In this document: positions 1 through 11,510 of the stretch, piece by piece
Layout: every line of letters starts with the position of its first letter
How positions within the stretch are numbered: position 1 is the stretch's first letter
Assembly (NCBI GenBank): GCA_005843835.1
Contig: SZXZ01000106.1
Coordinates: 23,050 to 87,049 of the forward strand
Source: Chlorobium sp.
GTDB lineage: Bacteria; Bacteroidota; Chlorobiia; Chlorobiales; Chlorobiaceae
Direction of reading: 5' to 3'
DNA: 64,000 nt
Program-made: the position numbers and the translations under genes
Notes under the pieces: model-generated
Database searches by the model: none
The model's input: the letters and a program-made list of their open reading frames with translations, nothing else
What the model was told of the DNA's origin: nothing

Positions 1-832
<832 letters not shown>

Positions 833-1067
833 TTATGTTTGTTACATGCTTTTATCGCGCAAAAGGAAGTAAAATATAGTTGCTGTTCTGCGATAACTTG
901 AAAATATATCTTTTTTTCCCATCCATTTCATTGTTGATACCACAGCAAATAATTCTTTTTTTTGTTAATTACATTTTGTGTCGTTTACGTTAAAAAAAGA
1001 CCCATAGCCCTTTTTTGTAATCATGGGCCAGCAAGACAATTATTTAATTCAACAAAGGAGTCCTGCT

Positions 1068-3140
1068 ATGCAAGCCGTCCTACCGGATCAATTGCGAAAC
1101 ATTGTCATTACAGGTCATGCCGGCAGTGGCAAGACCATGCTTACAGAATCTCTTGCCTTGACTATGGGCATCATTAACCGACTCGGCAGTATTGACGAAG
1201 GAAACACCATTTCCGATTATTCTGCTGATGAGATTCAAAGAAAACACAGCCTCAACACCAGCCTTATCAATGGGTTCTGGAACGACACGAAGCTTAATAT
1301 TATTGACACTCCGGGCCTGCTTGACTTTCACGGAGATGTCAAGTCAGCTATGAGGGTTGCCGATACTGTATTGATAACGGTAAATTCAGCATCCGGAGTT
1401 GAGGTAGGCACCGATACTATCTGGGAGTATACCAGGGAGTACTATAAACCCACCATGTTTATTTTAACGAAACTTGATGCCGACCGAACAAATTTTAACG
1501 CTACGGTACAGGGTCTCAGAGATCATTTTGGCAATCTTGTTACACCTATACAGTTTCCCGCCGAAGAGGGCCTTGGACACCATACCCTGATTGATGTTCT
1601 TCTGATGAAGCAACTTACCTTCAGCCCTGATAAAACAGGAGGTATGACAATTTCTGATATTCCCGATCTTCATCTAAAACAGGCGGAGGAATTGCATCAG
1701 CAACTCGTCGAAACAATTGCAGAGACTGATGAGGAACTGATGAGCAGGTTTTTTGAAGTCGGAACTCTTACAGAAGATGAACTAAGGACTGGAATTAAAT
1801 CTGCATTGGTAACCAGAACTTTTTTCCCTGTTTTCTGTACATCCCCCCTTCACCTCATCGGATCAGAACGGCTGTTGAATGCGATTGTCAATCTCTGTCC
1901 TTCACCTATTGAACGCGGCCCTGAACAATCAATTTCGACTCTTGATGGATCTAAAAACCTGATTCAGCCTAATCCTGACGGACCAACTGTCGCGTTTATT
2001 TTTAAAACAATGTCAGAACCGCGTGTAGGTGAAATTTCTTACCTCAGGGTTTATTCAGGCCATCTTGAAACAGGTCATGAACTGATTGATGTACAGACTG
2101 GACAACTTGAAAAACCCGGGCAGGTTTATACCATAATCGGACAGAAAAAAAACCCGGTGGACAAGCTTCTTGCCGGGGATATCGGTATGGTTGTTAAGTT
2201 GAAAGATGCACATACCAATGATACCCTTGCCGACAAAGGTACAAGTTGCAAAATAAGCCCGATTATTTTTCCTGAGCCGATGCTTGCCACTGCTATTATC
2301 CCGGTAACCCAAGGTGACGAAGATAAAATATCAGCAGGACTTCATCATCTTCACGAAGAAGATCCAAGTTTTACAATCACTCATGATGTTGAATTCAATC
2401 AGACAATTCTGAAAACACTCGGCGAAACCCATCTGGATATTATTATCAACCGGTTACAGACGAAGTTCAATGTCAAGGTCGATATGGCACCGACTAAAAT
2501 TCCTTACCGTGAAACCATACGATCAGCATCATCTGCTCAAGGAAAATACAAAAAGCAATCAGGAGGACGTGGACAATATGGTGATGTCTGGGTAAGACTT
2601 GAACCTACTGCTCGTGATACCGGTTTTATATTTTCTAGTGAAGTTGTCGGAGGTGTTGTTCCGACCCGCTACCTGCCCGCGGTGGAAAAAGGGCTTAGGG
2701 AAGCAATTGAAAAAGGCGTACTTGCCGGTTATCCTGTCGTTGATCTTAAAGCTGTTGCTTACGACGGTTCATTTCATCCAGTTGACAGTTCCGAATTTGC
2801 ATTTAAAATTGCTGCAAGTATGGCCTTTAAAAATGCTTTCGAGAAATCAAGGCCGCTGCTCCTTGAGCCAGTATACTCCTTGATCGTTTATGCTCCTGAG
2901 CAGTATACCGGTGAAATTGTTGGTGATATATCAAGCAGACGTGGAAAAATTTTGGGTATGGATTCTGATGTACGATTGCAGATTATCCGGGCACTTATTC
3001 CACAGGCGGCGCTTACTCCATTCCACCATTCACTCACTCGATTAACGCAGAGCAGAGCTCGATACTCATACAGCTTCAGTCATTATGAGGAAGCTCCCCC
3101 TGATATTGCTCAGCAGATCATTGCAGCAAAAGAACCCTGA
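1068..3140 (+). CDS. Elongation factor G-like GTPase
   Basis: P-loop GHAGSGKT, DTPGLLDF, TKLD and EF-G domain IV (GGRGQYGDVWVRLEP). ATG at 1068 follows AAAGGAG, so it is preferred over the 1023 start in the track. Confidence 0.92.
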   Translation: MQAVLPDQLRNIVITGHAGSGKTMLTESLALTMGIINRLGSIDEGNTISDYSADEIQRKHSLNTSLINGFWNDTKLNIIDTPGLLDFHGDVKSAMRVADTVLITVNSASGVEVGTDTIWEYTREYYKPTMFILTKLDADRTNFNATVQGLRDHFGNLVTPIQFPAEEGLGHHTLIDVLLMKQLTFSPDKTGGMTISDIPDLHLKQAEELHQQLVETIAETDEELMSRFFEVGTLTEDELRTGIKSALVTRTFFPVFCTSPLHLIGSERLLNAIVNLCPSPIERGPEQSISTLDGSKNLIQPNPDGPTVAFIFKTMSEPRVGEISYLRVYSGHLETGHELIDVQTGQLEKPGQVYTIIGQKKNPVDKLLAGDIGMVVKLKDAHTNDTLADKGTSCKISPIIFPEPMLATAIIPVTQGDEDKISAGLHHLHEEDPSFTITHDVEFNQTILKTLGETHLDIIINRLQTKFNVKVDMAPTKIPYRETIRSASSAQGKYKKQSGGRGQYGDVWVRLEPTARDTGFIFSSEVVGGVVPTRYLPAVEKGLREAIEKGVLAGYPVVDLKAVAYDGSFHPVDSSEFAFKIAASMAFKNAFEKSRPLLLEPVYSLIVYAPEQYTGEIVGDISSRRGKILGMDSDVRLQIIRALIPQAALTPFHHSLTRLTQSRARYSYSFSHYEEAPPDIAQQIIAAKEP

Positions 3141-3155
3141 TATACTATATTTTTG

Positions 3156-3188
3156 AAAAGCCCCGAAACAAACGGGGCTTTTCTTTTT
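3156..3188 (+). terminator. Rho-independent terminator after the EF-G-like gene
   Basis: AAAAGCCCC(G)...(C)GGGGCTTTT hairpin followed by a T-rich tract. Confidence 0.85.
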
Positions 3189-3216
3189 CATGACCGTTGT
3201 ATTCAGTCAATCAATC

Positions 3217-4005
3217 TTATAACAACCCGACAATCGATTTTATTTTCAGCCACCAGACTATCCAGATCGCTTCACGGATGTTCCTTTTCGTCATTTTTGA
3301 TTTTCCGACAGACCGGTCAACAAATACAATTGGAATCTCTCTGAGAACAAACCCTTTTTTCCATACCCTGAAATTCATTTCAATTTGAAATGAGTACCCC
3401 TGAGAGTTAATTTTTTCAAGATCAAGAGCACGCAATACTTTGGAACTAAAGCATTTAAAACCACTTGTAGGATCATCAACAGGAAGACCTGTAATAAATT
3501 TGGTATATATACTTGCCATCTTTGACAAAATTAACCGTCCAAGAGGCCAGTTAACAACATTAACCGTATTATTCATATAACGTGAACCAATAACCAGATC
3601 AGCTTCCTTTACTGCATCAAGAAAGCGCTGCACTTCAGTTGGATCGTGAGAATAATCAGCATCCATCTCTATAACATACCCGTACCCTTTTTCCAAAGCA
3701 TATCGAAAACCGGTAATATATGCCGTACCAAGCCCTAACTTTCGTTCACGCTTGATAATGCTGAGACCTTTGATTTTTTCCTGCATTGTAGCAACAATCT
3801 CAAAGGTGCCATCTGGAGAGTTGTCGTCAATAACAAGAATATCAACTGAAGAAGGATAGAGCGATGCAAGATCACTCAATAACCTCGCAATATTTTCAGC
3901 TTCATTATATGTCGGAATAATAATAAGCGTGCAATATGCCGGCTCAGTTTTTTCACAGAGTCTGGTATCTGAATTATTTGGCATTACGATGTTTTGTTCC
4001 AACAT
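3217..4005 (-). CDS. Polyprenol-phosphate mannosyltransferase-like family 2 glycosyltransferase (DPM1-like)
   Basis: LIIIPTYNEAENI, DDNSPDGT, EMDADYSHDP and DPTSGFKCF motifs. Confidence 0.9.
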   Translation of the reverse strand: MLEQNIVMPNNSDTRLCEKTEPAYCTLIIIPTYNEAENIARLLSDLASLYPSSVDILVIDDNSPDGTFEIVATMQEKIKGLSIIKRERKLGLGTAYITGFRYALEKGYGYVIEMDADYSHDPTEVQRFLDAVKEADLVIGSRYMNNTVNVVNWPLGRLILSKMASIYTKFITGLPVDDPTSGFKCFSSKVLRALDLEKINSQGYSFQIEMNFRVWKKGFVLREIPIVFVDRSVGKSKMTKRNIREAIWIVWWLKIKSIVGLL

Positions 4006-4020
4006 GACCGATTACAATCT

Positions 4021-4057
4021 TCAAAAAAAAAGCATTGCTTCTGTGAAGCAATGCTTT
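4021..4057 (-). terminator. Terminator downstream of pscB
   Basis: Perfect 13-bp inverted repeat AAAGCATTGCTTC-tgt-GAAGCAATGCTTT (4029-4057) followed on the minus strand by a T run. Confidence 0.85.
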
Positions 4058-4100
4058 GTATTACTACTCTTAACGAACACAAGGATAGTGCCTGAAAGTC

Positions 4101-4820
4101 TTAACGCGCCTCCCTGTGAAACCTGTGAAGAAACCTGAGGTCAAAATCAAGTCTTTCAGGTGGTGTATAGGTAAAGTCCAGTACCTCACCATCTGGAAGA
4201 ACTTCAAGCAATGCACCGGAAGGACATTCATCTGCAGAAAAACAGGCTGAACAGGAAATACAGGCATCCTGATCAATATAACACCTGAAGCCACCTTCCT
4301 GAACGTCACCATAAAACTTGTAACCAATAGCATTGACTTTTGGTGGACACTTGTCAAGACAAAGCCCGCATCCTACACAAAGGTTTTCAATGATAAAATA
4401 GTGAGACTTGGCCTTTGGAGCAGCCTTTTTCGCTGCAGTCTGATCAGCAGCTGCCGGTGCTGCCTTGGCGACAGGCACTCCTTTTGCTGCAGGAGCTGCT
4501 GGTGCTCCTGACGCTGCCTTTGCCGCAGGTGCAGCTGGTTTAGCCCCGGGAACTTGCTTTGCAGTGGGAGCCGGTTTTGCTCCCGGTGCAGGCTTCGCTG
4601 CTGCTTTTTTTACCGGAAGGGCTGACTCCTGACGGACACCACTTCTACCAAGATTTGTATTAAGTGGCTCAAGACGAGGTTTTCCCGCTTGTTTCGGGGG
4701 AGCCTCTTTTGGTTTTGCCTGTCCCAGTTTTGCTGCCGGAGCTACCGCTTTTGGCGGGGCAGACGGAGCCTTTGCGGCAGGTGCTGGCACTATATCTGGC
4801 TGTTTTACAGGATCGGCCAT
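4101..4820 (-). CDS. pscB: P840 reaction centre iron-sulfur protein PscB
   Basis: Ala/Pro/Lys-rich N-terminus followed by ferredoxin-like CVGCGLCLDKCP and CISCSACFSADECP; adjacent to pscA. Confidence 0.95.
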   Translation of the reverse strand: MADPVKQPDIVPAPAAKAPSAPPKAVAPAAKLGQAKPKEAPPKQAGKPRLEPLNTNLGRSGVRQESALPVKKAAAKPAPGAKPAPTAKQVPGAKPAAPAAKAASGAPAAPAAKGVPVAKAAPAAADQTAAKKAAPKAKSHYFIIENLCVGCGLCLDKCPPKVNAIGYKFYGDVQEGGFRCYIDQDACISCSACFSADECPSGALLEVLPDGEVLDFTYTPPERLDFDLRFLHRFHREAR

Positions 4821-4865
4821 AAAAAACCCTCCTCTTTAATTACGTGATAAACTTTAATGGCAAAC

Positions 4866-4905
4866 ATTATTCACGAAAGAGCCGCGATGCTCTTTCGTGA
4901 ATAAT
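4866..4905 (-). promoter_or_regulatory. Intercistronic hairpin between pscA and pscB
   Basis: Perfect 17-bp inverted repeat ATTATTCACGAAAGAGC / GCTCTTTCGTGAATAAT with a 6-nt loop and no T-tract on the minus strand. Confidence 0.75.
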
Positions 4906-4913
4906 CGGGATGA

Positions 4914-7109
4914 TTAAGCAATCAGCTTCATCAGGTAATCTACAACCTGCGTCAGCATTAACTGTCCTGATACTGATGCATCACTTACAGTAGGCGCAAG
5001 CGGGGCATCTGTCTGATAAAACCCGTTTGCGATAAAGAGAAATACCAGCATAAATGTTCCACCGAAATACAGGAAGGTACCTGCCATTTTAGAATCTGAA
5101 ATGGTCAGAACCGGGAAACGGAACGTAACATCTCTGTTAAGGAACTTCTTTCCAAACCAGCGGATTGTTCTGGTCTGGATATCAGCACCTTCAAGACGTG
5201 AACCACGATCTTCAAACCATACAGCAAAGCTGATAAACCATATAAGATGTCCTAGCATCAAAATGGTAGACAGATGCGAACTTGAAAAGATTGTAACGGT
5301 TTCCGTCCAGAAATAATAGAAAATACCTGCTGAATAGTGGTGATGAAGACCTGCAACAGAATCCCATGCCTTAGCATCGGCAGCAGGAACACCATACATC
5401 ATCGAAGCAATCCATGCACCATCAATGTACCAGCAGACAGCTGAAAGACCTTTGACTCCCCAAAGCATTGCAAACCAAAGCTGATCCTGAATTGATACGC
5501 CGCAAGTGCCACCATATACCGGACCAAGACAAGGGAAAGAATAAGAGTTCTTTTTGAGACCAAGATCATCCCACAGTGGTGATGTGTGCGCAAAGAAAGC
5601 AATACGAACCAAAGCAATAAGCGAGAAGAGCGAACCGGCAGTGATAACATGGGCCATTACCCAGTCATTGATGCTTGGGTCAGTGAACATCCACTGGAAA
5701 ATCGGTAGAGGTTTCAACCAGTAGAAGGACATCATGATATTGGTGCCGAAAATATTCAGCTCACAGATTGTATTCCATACGATAACTGCATAAACAGAAA
5801 GCATGGTAGCAAAACAAAGAGCCATTACAGTACCTAAAATCTTGACCTGTACTTCCTGATCACGCCCTTTAGTAATCCAGATGGACTTAATCTGATTGTA
5901 GATTCCATTAAGCTGTATCTTTAGGAGATACTGGCCACCATGATAAACACCGGCAAAAACATACAGAACACCGCAGATGATATGGTTAAAAGTAATGAGG
6001 TTAATCACTACCCTTGACATACCAAAAGAGCTACCGTTCTTTGGCAGAATTGCAAAAGGAGCAAAATCAGCAAACTCTTTGGAACCTGAAATAATTTTAC
6101 CGCCTTCCTGAACAAAATTATAGCTTACCCTGTTGAACGGTTCACCGTAAAGGTAAAAGACAAGGTTGTCAAGTTCTTTGTAGTAGGCGGCAAATGAAGG
6201 CTGCTGAAAGGCAACAAATGCTATGACGCCGAGCGCGATATTGATATAGCCAATTGCTGTCAGGTGAACAGAAAAGGCTGCTTTCATGTCATCGTTGAGG
6301 TGGATGGCTGCATTCGGAGGGTTGTTCCACCAGTAAATACCAAGAGCAAAAAAGATAACAAAGAACACAAAGGACATGAATGTCTCTGAGTTGATGGTCT
6401 GAAAATCAGGAATCGGTTCAAACCCGAGCACAAACCACATCAGTAAACCCCAGCCCAGAAAAAGCAGCGACATATAGATTGTATGTGGCCCAAGCGCATC
6501 TTTGTAAGTTTTAGCACTTGTACCGCTGAATACTATATCACCAAACTTTCCAAGAAACCGGAAATCACGGAAATTACCGGCACGTCCGGTAAACGGATTC
6601 GTCAGATTGTGGGTCCAGTGACGCCATCCGCCGAAAAGAAGAATTGAACCGGAAAGAAAGTGAAACAGTGCCCACCCGATGAGCTTTGATGCTGCAAACT
6701 CAAGATCCTCTGTTTTCGTACTGTACGTGTCAATTCCAAGAGAAACCATTCTTGGCTTAATGGTAAGGTAGAACCAGTTATCATGAAAACCTGGTGCACC
6801 CCAGGGAAAAACCTGAACCCCCGAGATGTAGTAGATTGCCATAAGAAAGCCTAACACACCCAGCAGCGCAAGATGCCCGCCAACGACCTGTTCGTCATCA
6901 ATCTTATCGGTATCGAAAATCTGATACCACTTCGTAGAGCGTGTCTCTGTTCGCTGGAACAGAAATCTTCTCATTTTTGCTGCATCCTGCTCCTTGATAA
7001 CCGATGGGGCGCCTGGGGCACCATTAGCCTTCGGAGAAGGAGCGCTCCCCTTGGGAGGTGGGACAGTGCCCTTTGGCTTGACTCCTGCCGGATTCACTTG
7101 TTCAGCCAT
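4914..7109 (-). CDS. pscA: P840 reaction centre core protein PscA
   Basis: 731 aa polytopic protein with type I reaction centre features, including FPCLGPVYGGTCGVSIQDQLWFAMLWGVKG. Confidence 0.97.
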   Translation of the reverse strand: MAEQVNPAGVKPKGTVPPPKGSAPSPKANGAPGAPSVIKEQDAAKMRRFLFQRTETRSTKWYQIFDTDKIDDEQVVGGHLALLGVLGFLMAIYYISGVQVFPWGAPGFHDNWFYLTIKPRMVSLGIDTYSTKTEDLEFAASKLIGWALFHFLSGSILLFGGWRHWTHNLTNPFTGRAGNFRDFRFLGKFGDIVFSGTSAKTYKDALGPHTIYMSLLFLGWGLLMWFVLGFEPIPDFQTINSETFMSFVFFVIFFALGIYWWNNPPNAAIHLNDDMKAAFSVHLTAIGYINIALGVIAFVAFQQPSFAAYYKELDNLVFYLYGEPFNRVSYNFVQEGGKIISGSKEFADFAPFAILPKNGSSFGMSRVVINLITFNHIICGVLYVFAGVYHGGQYLLKIQLNGIYNQIKSIWITKGRDQEVQVKILGTVMALCFATMLSVYAVIVWNTICELNIFGTNIMMSFYWLKPLPIFQWMFTDPSINDWVMAHVITAGSLFSLIALVRIAFFAHTSPLWDDLGLKKNSYSFPCLGPVYGGTCGVSIQDQLWFAMLWGVKGLSAVCWYIDGAWIASMMYGVPAADAKAWDSVAGLHHHYSAGIFYYFWTETVTIFSSSHLSTILMLGHLIWFISFAVWFEDRGSRLEGADIQTRTIRWFGKKFLNRDVTFRFPVLTISDSKMAGTFLYFGGTFMLVFLFIANGFYQTDAPLAPTVSDASVSGQLMLTQVVDYLMKLIA

Positions 7110-7517
7110 TGTATTCTCTCCTTTGTTTGGACCTATTTCATGTTAAAGAAACCAAATAGAAAACCGCTGCGTTTTATCCGTGCATACCAACAAACTGCAG
7201 TATATGGGTGAAAACCATGCCCACTAACCTGCCAGCTCTATATACTATTCCGTAACGCAATGCCAATGATTACTCTCAAAAGCTATCGAAAAATCTATGG
7301 AAAAACTCTTTATAACCATCTTTAGAAAGGAAATTACCCAAACAAATAACCAGATATTCTTGGGGTAAAATAAGAAAATTTATTTAATAATTAATAGTTT
7401 TGCCGTCGCATTAATGTGCTATTGTTTTATTATAAAGCATGAAAGCCATTGCATAACGTCCTTATATGCAATGGAAGGCAATAAAAAAAATTTCAATGCA
7501 CAAGACGTTTTAACGGT

Positions 7518-8318
7518 ATGGAGATTATGTTCAGCAAGCTCTCAGGAGCAGGCAATGACTTTATTGTTATCGACAACAGGGGCCTTTCAGTACATCTTTC
7601 TCATGAAGACATTAATAAACTATGCACCCGTAGAACCGGAATAGGGGCTGACGGACTTATCCTGATTGAGCGGTCTGAGGAATACGATTTCTCCATGAAA
7701 TACTACAATGCTGATGGCTTTATTGGGTCAATGTGTGGAAACGGTGGCCGGTGTGCCGCATATTTTGCCTCCTCTATCGGAATTCCAGCGTCTGCAGATA
7801 AATCCTATACCTTTGAAGCAAACAGGAACCGCTACAATGCCTGGATTACCAGTATCGAAACTGTAAGACTTCAGATGCTTGCGCCAAAGGATTTTATAAA
7901 CAACCTGCATATCGAGGGGCTTATCTGCCACGCTGTCAACACCGGTTCTCCTCATGCCATCATTTACACTGCCGATCTGGCACACGTTGATGTAACAGGA
8001 GCCGGACGTACCATCAGGCATAGAACAGATATATTTCCAGAGGGCACAAACGTAAATTTTATCGAGGTTACCTCTCTTGAAACTCTTTCAATCCGAACAT
8101 TTGAAAGGGGGGTTGAAGATGAAACACTTGCCTGTGGTACAGGAGCAGTTGCGGCGGCAGTAATGAGTCATCGGCTGGGTAAAATTTCGGGTTCAACCGT
8201 TAAAGTGACAGTAAAAAGCGGAGATACCCTTGAGGTTCAGTTTAATGACAGTATGGAGGAAGTATTCCTGACCGGTCCCGCAAAAATTGTCTACAAGGGA
8301 ACCGTTACTATTAATTGA
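7518..8318 (+). CDS. dapF: Diaminopimelate epimerase
   Basis: FSKLSGAGNDFIVIDNR, MCGNGGRC, GVEDETLACGTGAVA motifs. Confidence 0.96.
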   Translation: MEIMFSKLSGAGNDFIVIDNRGLSVHLSHEDINKLCTRRTGIGADGLILIERSEEYDFSMKYYNADGFIGSMCGNGGRCAAYFASSIGIPASADKSYTFEANRNRYNAWITSIETVRLQMLAPKDFINNLHIEGLICHAVNTGSPHAIIYTADLAHVDVTGAGRTIRHRTDIFPEGTNVNFIEVTSLETLSIRTFERGVEDETLACGTGAVAAAVMSHRLGKISGSTVKVTVKSGDTLEVQFNDSMEEVFLTGPAKIVYKGTVTIN

Positions 8319-8357
8319 ACCAAATAGACTGTTTGAAACATACCACCTCCTTTCCAT

Positions 8358-9620
8358 ATGAAGCCAAACCCCCAAACTGAAGAACTATCGTATAGCACTT
8401 CCCAGAAGCAACTGGATGAAGCAGCGGCAATAATTAAGCTTGATCCTGTGGCTTACGAGCTTCTTCGCCGACCTATGCGTGAGCTTCATGTCACCTTGGC
8501 AGTAAAAATGGATAACGGGAGTACTAAAATTTTTCAGGGATTTCGTGTCCAGCATAATAATGCGAGGGGGCCAAACAAAGGAGGAATTCGATTTCATCCC
8601 AATGAAACTATCGATACCATAAGGGCATTGGCTTCATGGATGACCTGGAAAACCTCCGTCATGGATATTCCGTTAGGCGGAGCAAAGGGTGGGGTTATCT
8701 GTGACCCTAAAACTCTTTCGCCCGGTGAACTTGAAAGGTTATCACGAGCCTATATCCGCCAGACCGCCAGTTTTCTTGGAACTGAAAAAGATATTCCAGC
8801 TCCGGATGTTTATACAACGCCTCAAATTATGGCCTGGATGGCTGATGAATACTCCATTATGCAAGGCAATAACAAGTTCGGGGTGATTACAGGAAAACCC
8901 CTTGCTCTTGGTGGCTCTGCCGGTAGAAGTGATGCCACAGCAAGAGGAGGAATATATTGTATAAGGGAAGCTGCACTTACTCTTGGTATTAACCTTACCG
9001 AATCAAGAGCTGCAATCCAAGGTTACGGTAATGCCGGCTCTTACGCCCATAAACTTGCCGTTGAACTTCTTGGATTGAAAGTGATTGCTGTGTCTGATTC
9101 GAAAGGGTGTATTTACCATCCTGAAGGGTTAAGCTATGAAAAGGTTATGGCGCATAAAAAAAAGACAGGTTCGGTAGCGGGTTTTCCATCGGCTATAGCA
9201 ATTTCAGATAAAGAACTTCTTGAACTTGACGTAGCAGTGCTTTTTCCTGCGGCGCTTGATTCTGTTATAACAGATGCAAACGCCATGAATATCAAGGCTA
9301 AAATTATCGCTGAACTTGCCAACGGACCAACCACCCCTGAAGCAGACACTGTTCTTTATAATAATGGGGTATATATTATTCCCGATCTGCTCTGTAATGC
9401 CGGAGGTGTCACGGTTTCATATTTTGAAATGGTACAGAATGCTTATGGGTATTACTGGTCAGAGGATGAGGTGCAAGAGCGCCTCGAAAAGAAAATGAAA
9501 ACCGCTTTTTTTGCTGTCGAGCAAAAAGCACGGTCATATAATGTCCATAACCGGTTAGCCGCATACATTGTAGCTGTCGAAAGAGTGGCAGATGCCATGA
9601 AGCTGCGGGGGTGGTATTAG
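8358..9620 (+). CDS. Glu/Leu/Phe/Val dehydrogenase (glutamate dehydrogenase)
   Basis: [35 protein letters not shown] and GYGNAGSY motifs. Confidence 0.95.
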   Translation: MKPNPQTEELSYSTSQKQLDEAAAIIKLDPVAYELLRRPMRELHVTLAVKMDNGSTKIFQGFRVQHNNARGPNKGGIRFHPNETIDTIRALASWMTWKTSVMDIPLGGAKGGVICDPKTLSPGELERLSRAYIRQTASFLGTEKDIPAPDVYTTPQIMAWMADEYSIMQGNNKFGVITGKPLALGGSAGRSDATARGGIYCIREAALTLGINLTESRAAIQGYGNAGSYAHKLAVELLGLKVIAVSDSKGCIYHPEGLSYEKVMAHKKKTGSVAGFPSAIAISDKELLELDVAVLFPAALDSVITDANAMNIKAKIIAELANGPTTPEADTVLYNNGVYIIPDLLCNAGGVTVSYFEMVQNAYGYYWSEDEVQERLEKKMKTAFFAVEQKARSYNVHNRLAAYIVAVERVADAMKLRGWY

Positions 9621-10018
9621 GAGGTGTGATTAAATCGTCGAACACGGGCTGCCAAAAAAGGAGCAAACATCATAAACAGTAACCCCAGCCCCATCAACCC
9701 GCCCTCTCTCAAGTTGTAATCCGAAAGGATGCGCTCCAGAGAATAGCCAAGCGAAAAACCAAGACTGAACTCGAAAATAAGTGTTAGAAAAACCCAAAGA
9801 ATACCTGCCTTCATCTGCTGACTGTATGATTCGGTAGCGATCCAGCGGATGCAAAACCAAGCGATAACAAAAATTATGACTGAACCTATCACCACACCAA
9901 CCTGGCTTGAAGGTCTTTCCCCTATCAGTGGTACCAGAAACAGTCGTCTTAAGGTTCCATGCAGAGATTCAGCAACGGCTATCAACAACCACACCAAAAA
10001 TGCATTTTTCCAGTTCAT
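9617..10018 (-). CDS. Small hydrophobic multi-spanning membrane protein, unknown
   Basis: 133 aa with several hydrophobic segments; stop overlaps the convergent GDH stop by 4 nt. Confidence 0.6.
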   Translation of the reverse strand: MNWKNAFLVWLLIAVAESLHGTLRRLFLVPLIGERPSSQVGVVIGSVIIFVIAWFCIRWIATESYSQQMKAGILWVFLTLIFEFSLGFSLGYSLERILSDYNLREGGLMGLGLLFMMFAPFLAARVRRFNHTS

Positions 10019-10292
10019 CTCACTCTCTTCAAAAATTTATTGCAAGCATATTTTTGCTGATAAACTTTTACAACATCTGACCCTCCAATAAAAATTCAGG
10101 CACAGAAAAAAAAACTCTGAAAATCGAAAGTTTGGAGGCATTACATTTTTTTTGCAGGATGGCGAACTTTTTACATGTCATACGGTTTAATTCACCATCA
10201 AGACAAATTATTATTCCTTCTTAAAGGGTATATTTTTTCTTTATAATCATTTACAATCTTAAGAGTTATTAATTAAAACAGGAGATTTTTTT

Positions 10293-10457
10293 ATGGGGAA
10301 ATGGGTCTGTGTACCATGCGGCTATGTCTACGATCCTGAAGTAGGCGATCTTGACAGTGGAATTGAACCGGGAACTCCATTCGAGGACATTCCAGATGAC
10401 TGGGCTTGTCCTGTTTGTGGCGTTGACAAGACATTGTTTGAACCCTACAATGACTGA
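10293..10457 (+). CDS. Rubredoxin
   Basis: Translated by eye: [54 protein letters not shown]. Two CxxC(G) knuckles; preceded by AGGAG. 54 aa, below the ORF-track cutoff. Confidence 0.96.
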   Translation: MGKWVCVPCGYVYDPEVGDLDSGIEPGTPFEDIPDDWACPVCGVDKTLFEPYND

Positions 10458-10535
10458 TACAGCGGATTACTAGAAGATTGCTTTATCCATCCAGACGTCC
10501 TCTACAAGGGCGTTTGGGTGGCTTTAGGGATTTTT

Positions 10536-11471
10536 TCAAGCAGATCGAGTCATCTCTTCTGCTTTTACCTTCAAGGTGCGGAACTTGTCGCTGACTGCCT
10601 CAATTTTTGATTCCCACTCAGGATCAGGTTTTATTGATTCGGCCTCTTTCAAAAATGTCAATATGGTTGATGTGCACGCAACAGGATCGAACAGAATCCA
10701 CTTTGCTGATACCCCGAGAAAAAGAGCAAGAACAAATAGAAAAAACTTAACGAGAGCCCATGTAGATGGAAGAGACCAGGCAAGAGCACCAAGGGGAATC
10801 AAAAAGGCAAAAGTCGTAAGAATTACAAACATATAACTGAAAAGCGTCAGCGCAACGGCATTTTTCAGTAACGCTTTCCATGATTGACAGTAAACAATAA
10901 TACCGGACTTCGCGGCATCAAATACATTTTCGTTTTTCGTAAAATAGGTAAAGGCAATAACCGACTCATCGATATAGGTAAGACTGAAATTAACTATCCG
11001 CTGCACTATATTTGAAAGCCCCTCAAGTGCTGGTATAGGCAGTACATTCATAATATTGAACAAGGTTCTGTTCAATGAAACAAGCACTCCCTTCACCAGC
11101 TGATCAACAAGAGCAAGAACACTTACCTCCTTATAATACTTCATAACCTTTTCCTTGGCCCATGCGGTTTGCGAAATACCCGGCGGAAGACCTCCCTTTT
11201 CCGCAATCTCTGTGATCAATGCAATGTGACCTGCCTGAAGCAGATAGAGAACATATTCACGCAACAGTCTGAAGCTGAAGCCTCCTGCAAACAAAGCAAT
11301 AAGAAAAAGCACAAGGGCAGCTCCACCTCCAAAGATGCTCCCTATAAGCGCGAGCACGCAGAGGAATAACGCTACAACGAAAGCGATAGCTCCATAAACC
11401 AGTGTCCGGTATAACAGATATATTTTGGTTTGAGCTACGATTTTGATGGCTTCACCAAGTTGCAGACTCAT
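10536..11471 (-). CDS. Conserved polytopic membrane protein, unknown function
   Basis: 311 aa with multiple TM segments and no recognised catalytic motif. Confidence 0.7.
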   Translation of the reverse strand: MSLQLGEAIKIVAQTKIYLLYRTLVYGAIAFVVALFLCVLALIGSIFGGGAALVLFLIALFAGGFSFRLLREYVLYLLQAGHIALITEIAEKGGLPPGISQTAWAKEKVMKYYKEVSVLALVDQLVKGVLVSLNRTLFNIMNVLPIPALEGLSNIVQRIVNFSLTYIDESVIAFTYFTKNENVFDAAKSGIIVYCQSWKALLKNAVALTLFSYMFVILTTFAFLIPLGALAWSLPSTWALVKFFLFVLALFLGVSAKWILFDPVACTSTILTFLKEAESIKPDPEWESKIEAVSDKFRTLKVKAEEMTRSA

Positions 11472-11510
11472 AATATCTCTCCATTTCTTGTAATCATGTC
11501 CAGCACTCCC

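Noticed and set aside
4070-4357. Minus-strand ORF (95 aa)
   Set aside because: Alternative frame of pscB; pscB frame carries the ferredoxin cluster motifs.
6873-7211. Plus-strand ORF (112 aa) crossing the pscA start
   Set aside because: Antisense to the pscA N-terminus with no recognisable domain.
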